A stretch of DNA of 46,009 bases from a virus. The stretch is from the IMG/VR virus record IMGVR_UViG_3300024339_000032, positions 1 to 46,009 of that record, one strand, 5' to 3'. The position numbers were made by a program, and so were the translations under genes. The notes under the pieces were generated by a model. It searched no databases and was not told the DNA's origin. It saw only the letters and a program-made list of their open reading frames with translations. This document shows positions 39,093 to 46,009 of this stretch, one piece after another. Each line of letters begins with the position of its first letter. The stretch's first letter is position 1.

Positions 39093-40224
39093 TTACTGTA
39101 TCTTTAGATCGTGATTTCAAGTGTCCTAATTTGAAGTTTAGAGGTACTTCATCACCATCTTTAAAGTATACGTTTTGGATTCCGTTATTGTAACACTTCT
39201 TACCTTTTCTACGTGATACTCCAAATCGTCCTTTTATCATGTTAATAGGAGCATCCCCTTCATCAAAGTAATAAGTCTTCTCTCCATCGGTATAAGCTTT
39301 CTTACCTTTATTGCTTATTCCAACAACTCCAATGAAATTGTCGTTAATCTTATCTCCTCGCAATCTGTGAATTGATATATGATCATCAGGGTGAAGTGCT
39401 ATTAAATTTCTAGGGTGATTTATTTGCTCTTCAGTCCATCCACTATCTTTAGCAACTGTTTTGGGTGTTATGTGATGCACAGTGAACCCATTGGGAATGT
39501 TATACAAAGGGTTCATCTGTCTCCAATATTGAATTAAATTTCTTTTATAATCTGTTGAATGATATCCAAAGATGAATGGAGGTATTGTAGTAAACTCATT
39601 GTGTAATAATGAATATCGTTGTTTAAATATAACTAGACCTTTCTCATCGCCATGTCTATCGATATAACCATCTAATGACGATCCAAATGCTTTGTTACTT
39701 CTCATTATGTTATATCTCTTTAAACCCTCTACTTCCCCATATCTATCAATGTAACCATCTAATGATGATCCGAATGCTTTGTTACGGCAGGTAGTTTTGT
39801 ATTTTTCTAATCCAATGACATTACCATAATTTGATATTAACGATTCTAAAGAATTTTTATCAGAATTACACTTCTGGATATCTGATATCCGTAGGGTAGC
39901 GTATTCATTAGAGTGTCCTCTATTAATCCAATATCCTAATTGTAGATGACTTAATATCTTCTGATCATTGTACATTCCCATGTAACTGTATATCACGTTA
40001 TCTAGTTGTGTGGTAGATATACGGTTGTTGTTTAAATTATTTTTAATAATGTGTTCTAGATCTACATTAATATCAATAACAATACTATCACTCGAAGAAC
40101 GTTTCTTTGCTCTTGATCCGTTATTATTAATATGTTCTATTAATTCAGAAGGTGAATGGATGTTGATGTTTGTAACATCTTTACGTCTATTTGTAACGAT
40201 GAAGGGATAAATAGATTTATGCAT
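39085..40224 (-). CDS. HNH homing endonuclease with cassette-type leader
   Basis: The protein has 379 residues. It begins MHKSIY, like the GIY-YIG cassette proteins, although it lacks that domain. Residues about 140-205 have two copies of FGSSLDGYIDRxGxxxGLxxY. The HNH-type core is about 248-285: FTVHHITPKTVAK...HPRNLIALHPDDHISIHRL. The end carries two copies of a KxYxxGxxxxYFxxGDxxPxNxxxG motif, which is common in phage HNH enzymes. It alone on the minus strand has the conserved leader (late box, hairpin, TTCTAACACAACAATACTGGA). It stands just behind the gp23 terminator. Confidence 0.82.
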   Translation of the reverse strand: MHKSIYPFIVTNRRKDVTNINIHSPSELIEHINNNGSRAKKRSSSDSIVIDINVDLEHIIKNNLNNNRISTTQLDNVIYSYMGMYNDQKILSHLQLGYWINRGHSNEYATLRISDIQKCNSDKNSLESLISNYGNVIGLEKYKTTCRNKAFGSSLDGYIDRYGEVEGLKRYNIMRSNKAFGSSLDGYIDRHGDEKGLVIFKQRYSLLHNEFTTIPPFIFGYHSTDYKRNLIQYWRQMNPLYNIPNGFTVHHITPKTVAKDSGWTEEQINHPRNLIALHPDDHISIHRLRGDKINDNFIGVVGISNKGKKAYTDGEKTYYFDEGDAPINMIKGRFGVSRRKGKKCYNNGIQNVYFKDGDEVPLNFKLGHLKSRSKDTVIS

Positions 40225-40249
40225 GATAATATTCCAGTATTGTTGTGTT

Positions 40250-40305
40250 AGAAGAAGAAAGAGACTAGAGATCCCTTTCTTTTTTGCGTTATACGTTTAT
40301 TTATC
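40250..40305 (-). promoter_or_regulatory. Late promoter and leader hairpin of the HNH gene
   Basis: The minus strand has GATAAATA (40305-40298), then AGAAAG (40280-40275) pairing with CTTTCT (40261-40256), then the box TTCTAACACAACAATA found in the GIY-YIG cassettes. Confidence 0.72.
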
Positions 40306-40320
40306 CTTTTTAAACCAAAA

Positions 40321-40352
40321 AAAAAACCCCAAGCCGAAACTTGGGGTTTTTT
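40321..40352 (-). terminator. Bidirectional terminator after gp23
   Basis: CCCCAAG (40327-40333), loop CCGAAA, CTTGGGG (40340-40346), with A-run before and T-run after, so it can act in both directions. It ends the head operon 20 nt after the gp23 stop. Confidence 0.92.
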
Positions 40353-40371
40353 AACATTTATAAATTAAAAT

Positions 40372-41547
40372 TTATAAATTAGCTACCGAGAATTTACGGT
40401 AATAGCTGTTAGTTCCTGCACCTTCACCAGTCATAGGATTACTCAAAATTCCATAACGAGTCTTGAACCCGATTCTTGGAGCAAAGTCCTCTTCACCAGT
40501 TGATTTGTACATCTGAAGTGGAACATAAGGACAATAGAACAGACCTGCGTCCATTTCTGATGATCCTTTATATCCAACGATGACTTCATCAGCAGCAAGG
40601 TAAGGGTTAACAAACACTTTGTATTTTCCGCCTAAGACACCAGCAAACAAGCTCTGAGTCACGTCAGTGCTCATACCTTGTGAGACAACAGCAGAATCAG
40701 TAGCTAGATTAGCAGTCATATCAAGTACAGAAGCGACATCAGCTGAAACAACTAGGAAGTTACCTGCGCCTCGTCCAGTTTCACGAGCGATGATATTAGC
40801 TTCTTTATTGATTTGAGTGATGAGTGATTTGTATCTCTCTCCACCCCAACGAGCGCCTTTATTATCAGCGGTATCAGCAAGATCAAACGTTCCAGCAACT
40901 GTAGCGCCTGCAGCGCCTGCTTTAGCTTCTGAGCTTAGAAGATCCATAATCTCCCAGTTAGTTTCAGCGATAATCTCATTAGAAAGAATTGCAGACAATT
41001 CAGTCTCAGCATCTAGACCATGAATAACTTTAAGGTCATGAGCAATTTCATTTGAGTATTTAGCTTTAAGTGCACGAGTTTTAGCTTCAACAGAAGTTTT
41101 CTCGATTCCAAAGCTCATCTCGCTGAAGTTATTAGTTCCACCATTGAATCCACCTAAAGTCTCACCGTCAGCAGTAGTCATAGGACCAGAGTGAGCGGTA
41201 TTAGGTTTCTGACCAGGAGCAAATGCTTCTGTGCCTGCAGTGTTAGTGTAGTAGCTCTTCATATAGAATACTAGACCAGTAGGACCAGTCATAGGCTGTA
41301 CACCAACAGTCTCATAAGCGAGTAGTTGAGGAGTAGATCTACGAACTAAGCTGATAAGGATTGGATCCCAGTTAGATACATTGCCAGTAGTTACTGCATC
41401 TTCTTTAAGTTGTTTCTCTTGGTTCTCTAAGAGACGGATTGTGATATCACGCTGGGTAGCGTTCTTAATTTCTGGGAGATCAGCGTGCTCTAGAATTGGA
41501 GCCCATTTCTCTCTCAGCGATACTTCTTCTTGTTCAGTTAAAAACAT
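40372..41547 (-). CDS. 23: Major capsid protein gp23
   Basis: The protein has 391 residues (T4: 521). EKWAPILEHADLPEI, RLLENQEKQL, LVRRSTPQLLAYETVGVQPMTGPTGLVFYMKSYY match the T4 gp23 N-terminal region (KWKPLLEGEGLPEI, FENQEK, MVRRAIPNLIAFDICGVQPMNSPTGQVFALR). The likely gp21 cleavage site is after E49 (QLKE-DA), an LxE site, which would leave a mature protein of about 342 residues. It forms the hexamers of the head shell. GGAGAAACAAT precedes ATG 41547, and a strong terminator follows. Codon use is richer in GC than elsewhere, as expected for the most abundant protein. Confidence 0.97.
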   Translation of the reverse strand: MFLTEQEEVSLREKWAPILEHADLPEIKNATQRDITIRLLENQEKQLKEDAVTTGNVSNWDPILISLVRRSTPQLLAYETVGVQPMTGPTGLVFYMKSYYTNTAGTEAFAPGQKPNTAHSGPMTTADGETLGGFNGGTNNFSEMSFGIEKTSVEAKTRALKAKYSNEIAHDLKVIHGLDAETELSAILSNEIIAETNWEIMDLLSSEAKAGAAGATVAGTFDLADTADNKGARWGGERYKSLITQINKEANIIARETGRGAGNFLVVSADVASVLDMTANLATDSAVVSQGMSTDVTQSLFAGVLGGKYKVFVNPYLAADEVIVGYKGSSEMDAGLFYCPYVPLQMYKSTGEEDFAPRIGFKTRYGILSNPMTGEGAGTNSYYRKFSVANL

Positions 41548-41559
41548 ATATTGTTTCTC

Positions 41560-42609
41560 CTATATTGAACTTTTAGTAATAGCGCTCATGTAAGCAGAGA
41601 TAGAATCATCATAAGATGCTTCATTATCGGACGTCTCAGGCTCTACAGCCGGAGTATCGGAATCATCGCTTTCATCAACTTGGTTAAAATGTTTCTCTAT
41701 GAGGATATTTAATTTATCAGAGTAATCCTCATTAGTTTCGTATGTGAGGTCGGTACTTAATGCCTCAAGTTTTGCTTTTTCTGTTTCAGTTAATCCATCT
41801 GTAGCTTTATCGAATACAGCTTTACGATTTGCTTCATGAAGTTCAGCTTTCATTGCAACTTTGCGATTAAGCTCTTCATCAAGAGATCCTTCAAGTTTAG
41901 TAATTTTATCTGCTTGCTCAGCAACAAGATCACGTTTATCATCTGGAATATCTACATAAGCCTCAGTAAACAAATCTTTTAGACCAGTAATAAATGATTC
42001 GGTTAATTCTGATTTAATACCGTTTTCAACAGCAAGTTTATTCTCTGTCATCCACTCTTCTGCGATATAATCGAGATAAGAGTTAAGGTTAACAGTCATT
42101 TCATCTATACCTTCTTTAACACTAACCTCAAATCTTTCTTCTTGTTCTTTGATGTATAATTCAGCTTCGATTTTATGAGTCTCTTCGAGTTTACTGATAT
42201 GAGCATTGATTGTAGATTTAACAGCAGCCTCGTATACAACTTCAGCTTTTTTCTTAAAATCATCTCCAAACTCAGCATCCCCAAACATATCTTGGATATC
42301 TTCTTGGATATTGATGTTTTCGAATGATACACTAGGTTTTATAGTTTCGTTCTGCTCATCATCGTCTTCATCGTCTTCATCATCATCGTCTTCATCATCT
42401 TCATCGTCTTCACCATCATTCTGCTCATCTGATGATTTTTCTTTTTCATCTTCATCATCATCTTCATCATCTTCAGTAACAATTTCAACTTTACCGTCTA
42501 GTATTGCTTGCTCTGCCTCATCTAAAGATAGCATAGTCTCACCATCTTCTGATATATACTGACCATCTTTCAGTTCCAAAATAGAACCATTTTCTAATTT
42601 AATTTTCAT
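41560..42609 (-). CDS. 22: Prohead scaffold protein gp22
   Basis: The protein has 349 residues. An extremely acidic stretch (Asp/Glu runs, about 48-90) is followed by a long helical, charged region (ISKLEETHKIEAELYIKEQEERFEV..., KITKLEGSLDEELNRKVAMKAELHEAN) typical of scaffold coiled coils. It stands between gp21 and gp23 as in T4. It forms the inner core on which gp23 assembles and is degraded by gp21. Several LxE sites are present. The leader is about 75 nt, with a late promoter at 42683-42690 and CGGAGATGTT before ATG. The acidic tract is a low-complexity DNA repeat and may vary in length. Confidence 0.9.
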   Translation of the reverse strand: MKIKLENGSILELKDGQYISEDGETMLSLDEAEQAILDGKVEIVTEDDEDDDEDEKEKSSDEQNDGEDDEDDEDDDDEDDEDDDEQNETIKPSVSFENINIQEDIQDMFGDAEFGDDFKKKAEVVYEAAVKSTINAHISKLEETHKIEAELYIKEQEERFEVSVKEGIDEMTVNLNSYLDYIAEEWMTENKLAVENGIKSELTESFITGLKDLFTEAYVDIPDDKRDLVAEQADKITKLEGSLDEELNRKVAMKAELHEANRKAVFDKATDGLTETEKAKLEALSTDLTYETNEDYSDKLNILIEKHFNQVDESDDSDTPAVEPETSDNEASYDDSISAYMSAITKSSI

Positions 42610-42682
42610 AACATCTCCGTTTAATTATGTTCTATTTTGAACAACTATACTAATATTCAATCTAAACCTATCTTCGTAATAT

Positions 42683-42690
42683 TATTTATC
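42683..42690 (-). promoter_or_regulatory. Late promoter of gp22-gp23
   Basis: The minus strand reads GATAAATAATATTACG between gp21 and gp22. It gives scaffold and capsid their own transcript. Confidence 0.72.
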
Positions 42691-42703
42691 TTTTAAAAAT
42701 ACA

Positions 42704-43357
42704 CTAAATAGTACGTATTATACTCTCAAAAGCTTTAAACATTATATCTTCATGAATACCTTTAGCTTTAACTATTTTATTCACAAATTCTTGATGACAT
42801 TTTAACCGTTTCGCATCTACCTCTAACATCTCACCGTTAATACCCATAGTCCATTCTTTACCTTCCATTATACCTTGAACGAATGCTGAAGGAGCTCCTG
42901 GATTTAACACTGTATCAACTGCGAAAATTTGATAATCATTTTGTACTTCGTTGATACCATTTTTCTTTTTGATTGATCCTGTGCCTCGAGTAGATACTGC
43001 AACTTGCACTCCTCCCTCGATAAGACCTCTTAGAATATTACCTTGTGGTGTATTTAACACTTTAGCTTTACCCACAACATCATTACCAGAGAATATCATT
43101 TCTTTTATAAGGATAGATGCATTAGTCATATCAGGTTGAGGTGATTGAGGGTGATTATTCTCTCCGATAGCTCTATTCTTATCAATCCACTCTGAACGAT
43201 ATTGATTAAGAGCATTTTCCATAACTTTTCTAGGATATATTCGACCGTTATTATTAGAAACATCTGATTGCGCAAACACTCCTTTAATATACAACTCTTT
43301 GTCTTTAGATTCTGTAATTAGAGTTTGATTGGACATTTCTTCTGTTATAAGTAACAT
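42704..43357 (-). CDS. 21: Prohead core protease gp21
   Basis: The protein has 217 residues (T4: 212). YIKGVFAQSDVSNNNGRIYPRKVMENAL, the His region GENNHPQSPQPDM and the Ser region VQVAVSTRGTGSI fit the T4 gp21 serine protease family. It cleaves scaffold, capsid and core proteins after (L/I)xE inside the prohead. That specificity matches the tags on the proteins at 2471-10630, 30837-32516 and 43608-43859. GGAGAAAAGATA precedes ATG 43357, which meets the stop of the previous gene. Confidence 0.95.
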   Translation of the reverse strand: MLLITEEMSNQTLITESKDKELYIKGVFAQSDVSNNNGRIYPRKVMENALNQYRSEWIDKNRAIGENNHPQSPQPDMTNASILIKEMIFSGNDVVGKAKVLNTPQGNILRGLIEGGVQVAVSTRGTGSIKKKNGINEVQNDYQIFAVDTVLNPGAPSAFVQGIMEGKEWTMGINGEMLEVDAKRLKCHQEFVNKIVKAKGIHEDIMFKAFESIIRTI

Positions 43358-43611
43358 TATCTTTTCTCCAATCTCATATTTTCTTTCTTAGCTAATTTAA
43401 CAACATTATTATATGTTTTAGTTGAAGCTACCATCCAGTTACCTGAAAACTCGATATCATCAAACTTATCCATTAAATCCATTGAAAAGTCATCATCATC
43501 AGCTTTAAACATTACCCATGCAGCCTCAATGATAGACGGCATCACAACTTGTTTAACATCAACTTTATCCATTTCAATGACATTTGCCGCAGCGTTAAAT
43601 AAACTACTCAT
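43357..43611 (-). CDS. Small prohead-operon protein, gp68 position
   Basis: The 84-residue protein (MSSLFNAAANVIEMDKVDVKQVVMP...DFSMDLMDKFDDIEFSGNW...) lies between gp21 and the basic core protein, where T4 has gp68. It overlaps both neighbours. Similarity to gp68 cannot be shown from sequence alone, so a head-core role rests on position. Confidence 0.65.
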   Translation of the reverse strand: MSSLFNAAANVIEMDKVDVKQVVMPSIIEAAWVMFKADDDDFSMDLMDKFDDIEFSGNWMVASTKTYNNVVKLAKKENMRLEKR

Positions 43612-43859
43612 AAATTTTTACCTTTTCTGTTAGATTTTTTTCTTTGTATTTTGCTAGAAGCATAACTCTTACCACGCTTAGATCTAACTGCTTTTTTAGC
43701 AGCTTTCTTTCTTGTAATTTTATCTTTTGCTGTTTGTGTTACACACTTTCCCCCTTTAACTATTTTACCAGCAGGACAAACAATCTTCTTAACTATTTTA
43801 CCATTTCGAACGACTCGTTTCTTTTTAAGTTCATTGACAATGCTCTCAAAAGATTTCAC
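43608..43859 (-). CDS. Very basic head-core protein with capsid-targeting-like tag
   Basis: The 83-residue protein begins MKSFESIVNE and then is strongly Lys/Arg-rich (ELKKKRVVRNGKIVKKIV..., RKKAAKKAVRSKRGKSYASS) with two cysteines (CPAGKIVKGGKC). The tag is the same as on the enzymes at 2471-10630, and E10 would be the cleavage point. A basic product inside the head could bind packaged DNA, like T4 internal proteins. It lies in the place of T4 gp67, which is acidic, so it is not a simple equivalent. Overlaps both neighbours by 4 nt. Confidence 0.75.
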   Translation of the reverse strand: MKSFESIVNELKKKRVVRNGKIVKKIVCPAGKIVKGGKCVTQTAKDKITRKKAAKKAVRSKRGKSYASSKIQRKKSNRKGKNL

Positions 43860-44146
43860 TTGTTATCTCCAGTCCATTCAGTTTCAATCTCAGCGAAGAA
43901 TTTATCTTTATCTTCTTTAGACAATTCTGATTGACTTTCTACTCCAAACTTCTCTAATTTTTTATTAAAAAAAGCTTGATAAGCCTCTTTATCACCAGAA
44001 ACTTCTGTAAACATAGTCTTTGCAATTATAGGCCGTTTAGCATCAATTTTACTGTAAATGCGATCTTGTAATAAACTAGAGAACACATCTTTAAATTTTG
44101 ATGCCGCTTTATTGTTACTATGTTTGATTAAATCTTTAATATCCAT
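43856..44146 (-). CDS. Small prohead-operon protein behind the portal gene
   Basis: Two ATGs are 6 nt apart (44152 and 44146); AAAGGAG lies directly against the first but 6 nt from the second, so I choose 44146 (MDIKDLIKHSNNKAASKFKDVF, 96 residues). The end NKKLEKFGVESQSELSKEDKDKFFAEIETEW looks like the small prohead core proteins of marine T4-like phages. It overlaps the end of gp20. T4 has gp67 here. Role in the head core is inferred. Confidence 0.72.
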   Translation of the reverse strand: MDIKDLIKHSNNKAASKFKDVFSSLLQDRIYSKIDAKRPIIAKTMFTEVSGDKEAYQAFFNKKLEKFGVESQSELSKEDKDKFFAEIETEWTGDNK

Positions 44147-45620
44147 CTCCATCTCCTTTATATTGTTTTATATTAAGCTCATCTTTGATATTAGCATCAA
44201 TCTCTTCTATATCATGTTCAGATTGTTTTAACACTTTTTTCCTGATATAATCATGAGAGTAATATGAACCAACATAATCAGTCATATTAGATAACACTTC
44301 CAACCTTTCTTTGAGAATTTCACTCTCTTTTAACTCAACAAAGAAAGTATCATCCATAAACTCGAAGTTGATTAATTCTTTAATACCTTTCCATTCATTT
44401 TTATTTATCACACCTTTCAACACTAATTGGACACGGAGAGCTTGAAATAATATTAATGAGAATTTCTTTCTAAGTTTGTTTATAAATTTAGCGAATTTAA
44501 TCTCATCTCGAGCGATTTCACTTTGACGACCGAATCCATAAGTTGCTCCATCTTCTAATCTAGATGATGGGACGTGTAGTGCTTTATAAGCATTCTTTCT
44601 AAAGTATAATAACTCATCTAAACCGTAATCACCTGATGCTGTAGGGAGCGTATCAATCTCAGTAGTTGAAGAACTAGATCGTCTAGGAATCCAAAAATCC
44701 TCAAGCATACTAACTGTATGTTTAGCACCATTGATAGTACCAGTATTAGAATCATATACCATTTTATTCTTATACTTAGACATAATACTCTTCATATACT
44801 GTTCAGCACGAGTCTTAGGTAAGTCTCCTACATCAATATAAAACACACGTTTTTCTGGAGCTCTTGTTATACGGTATACTGTAGTCGCGTCTTCCAGCAT
44901 ATTAAGCATGTTAAGAGGTTTAATAGCTTTGTGTAAATATGATAATGCTTGATTTGAATTATCATCAAATATACCTGAATCTGCGTATATTATAGATGCT
45001 GGATCAATTTGAAGTGTAGTTGAATGTCCATTTATATCATCAGTATATAGATAATACTCTTTAACCTCTTTTACAACATCAACTTGATTTTCATCCTTTT
45101 CTCTAATAACTTCTTTTATAAGTTGAATCTTAGTCGAATCTATGTAACGGAGTTCTGTGATACCTTTTTTAAGATTACTATCGTTGACTATAATATGAAA
45201 GAATATACGACCATCCACATACCATTTCCGGAATATCTCATCTCCGTTATAATTAAAATCGAACTTTTTTTGAATATTAAAAAATTCACTTGTTATACTA
45301 TCCTTGATATTTTCAGGTAATTCTAACTTATCCAAATTAATGGATACTGAATCTTGATTAACATCAAATACAATAGCTTCATTTATAATATCATCGATTG
45401 CGGTATTAGCTTCTGGTGTATTAGCTATAACTCGATATTGTTTAATAAGCTCTGCACTATTCTTCCAAGTAGCATTAATATCAAACTGAGAAACGTTAAA
45501 ATCAGACGCGTCTATTGCTATAGAACCATCTACATCAGGTGATACAAATGAATGGTTAGTATTCTTTACACCTCCCATTCGTTTGGATAGTTTATCCCCA
45601 ATAGCTTCAAAAATATTCAT
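44136..45620 (-). CDS. 20: Portal vertex protein gp20
   Basis: The protein has 494 residues (T4: 524). IKQYRVIANTPEANTAIDDIINEAIV, LRYIDSTKIQLIKEV, the segment EDATTVYRITRAPEKRVFYIDVGDLP and YKNKMVYDSNTG, then LEDFWIPRRSSSSTTEIDTLP match the gp20 family. It forms the 12-fold ring through which DNA is packed and which starts prohead assembly. It follows gp19 after 22 nt; no clear ribosome site precedes ATG 45620. Confidence 0.96.
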   Translation of the reverse strand: MNIFEAIGDKLSKRMGGVKNTNHSFVSPDVDGSIAIDASDFNVSQFDINATWKNSAELIKQYRVIANTPEANTAIDDIINEAIVFDVNQDSVSINLDKLELPENIKDSITSEFFNIQKKFDFNYNGDEIFRKWYVDGRIFFHIIVNDSNLKKGITELRYIDSTKIQLIKEVIREKDENQVDVVKEVKEYYLYTDDINGHSTTLQIDPASIIYADSGIFDDNSNQALSYLHKAIKPLNMLNMLEDATTVYRITRAPEKRVFYIDVGDLPKTRAEQYMKSIMSKYKNKMVYDSNTGTINGAKHTVSMLEDFWIPRRSSSSTTEIDTLPTASGDYGLDELLYFRKNAYKALHVPSSRLEDGATYGFGRQSEIARDEIKFAKFINKLRKKFSLILFQALRVQLVLKGVINKNEWKGIKELINFEFMDDTFFVELKESEILKERLEVLSNMTDYVGSYYSHDYIRKKVLKQSEHDIEEIDANIKDELNIKQYKGDGDGY

Positions 45621-45642
45621 AATGTAATAAATTCAATAATAG

Positions 45643-46009
45643 TTAAGACACTTCCCAATAATCGTATGCAAATGTTACACCATACTCAGCAGGTGCTCCA
45701 TCTGTTCCCCAAGCTAAATCAATAGCATCTAGAGTAGTGGGGAAAGCTCCGTGGAATGTATAAGTTGCAACAACAACCCCGTTACGATCCATTGGTCTAA
45801 CTTTCATAGTACGTTTGTATTGTGATGGAGCTGCTCCACTAATATTATCGTGACTCGATTGTTCTTTTAACCAACCTTCAACATCAGCACGAATAGCTAA
45901 AGTTTGATCCGCTAAAATAGTAACAGTCCAATCTTCAAACGTTCTATCTCCAGCAATTTTTACAACTCGATTCATAAACGGAACTTCAACAGGTTCTACA
46001 GTAGAACCA
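45643..46009 (-). CDS. 19: Tail tube protein gp19, C-terminal part
   Basis: The frame is open to the right edge; the ATG at 45975 is internal. Visible residues GSTVEPVEVPFMNRVVKIAGDRTFEDWTVTILAD... align with T4 gp19 (VEKIPVGFMNRKINVAGDRTFDDWTVTVMND), and the end GVTFAYDYWEVS matches TLALDYWE. About 122 residues are present, so about 40 N-terminal residues lie outside. It forms the inner tail tube. Gene order 19-20-21-22-23 is as in T4. Confidence 0.96.
   Translation of the reverse strand, partial: GSTVEPVEVPFMNRVVKIAGDRTFEDWTVTILADQTLAIRADVEGWLKEQSSHDNISGAAPSQYKRTMKVRPMDRNGVVVATYTFHGAFPTTLDAIDLAWGTDGAPAEYGVTFAYDYWEVS

Noticed and set aside
42206-42562. Plus-strand ORF with long Ser runs
   Set aside because: It is the antisense shadow of the acidic tract of gp22.

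Overview
The window is part of an AT-rich, T4-like tailed-phage (myovirus) genome, probably marine. It carries the core T4 gene set in recognisable order, nearly all on the minus strand. The layout resembles T4-like phages of marine bacteria, but I see no photosynthesis genes and cannot name the host.

Layout, left to right. (1) 1-2443: the N-terminal part of a collagen-like fibre protein, then four or five small conserved proteins. (2) 2471-10630: a block of enzymes (HIGH nucleotidyltransferase, ligase-fold protein, pol-beta-type nucleotidyltransferase, possible PD-(D/E)XK nuclease, unknown protein, AAA+ ATPase). Every one starts with a short tag like the T4 capsid-targeting sequence (MKTYQEFIAE, cut by the gp21 protease), so I infer they are packaged in the head and injected. 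(3) 10627-30235: replication and recombination genes: helicase gp41 (split by a split intein), UvsX (split by a very asymmetric split intein), DNA polymerase gp43, RegA, gp62, gp44, gp45, gp46, gp47, late sigma gp55, UvsW and UvsY. (4) 30297-35543: a tail-tube-fold protein, a tagged amidoligase, and a ParB-like/PAPS-reductase-like pair resembling IbrB/IbrA. (5) 35742-40224: HNH homing endonucleases (one broken), a fibre-like structural protein, and about 0.7 kb of unexplained hairpin-rich DNA. (6) 40372-46009: the head operon, with capsid gp23, scaffold gp22, protease gp21, three small core proteins (one tagged and very basic), portal gp20 and tube gp19 (cut by the window edge).

Five plus-strand GIY-YIG homing endonuclease cassettes (three intact, two frameshifted) interrupt the minus-strand genes, and a sixth survives only as a 12-codon scar. 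All have the same front end: a late promoter (GATAAATA), a hairpin kept by compensating changes, and a conserved box before ATG. A minus-strand HNH gene has the same leader. The middle of each protein is an array of 21- to 24-residue repeats whose type and number differ between copies.

Regulation can be read directly. Early genes have TTGACA-N17-TATAAT-type promoters with a conserved spacer end (GTGG or similar). Late genes have GATAAATA/CATAAATA, matching the presence of gp55. At several genes the promoter box lies exactly 5 nt (late) or 6 nt (early) before ATG, which predicts leaderless mRNAs. Inference throughout is from motifs and remembered T4 homologues; no search was run.
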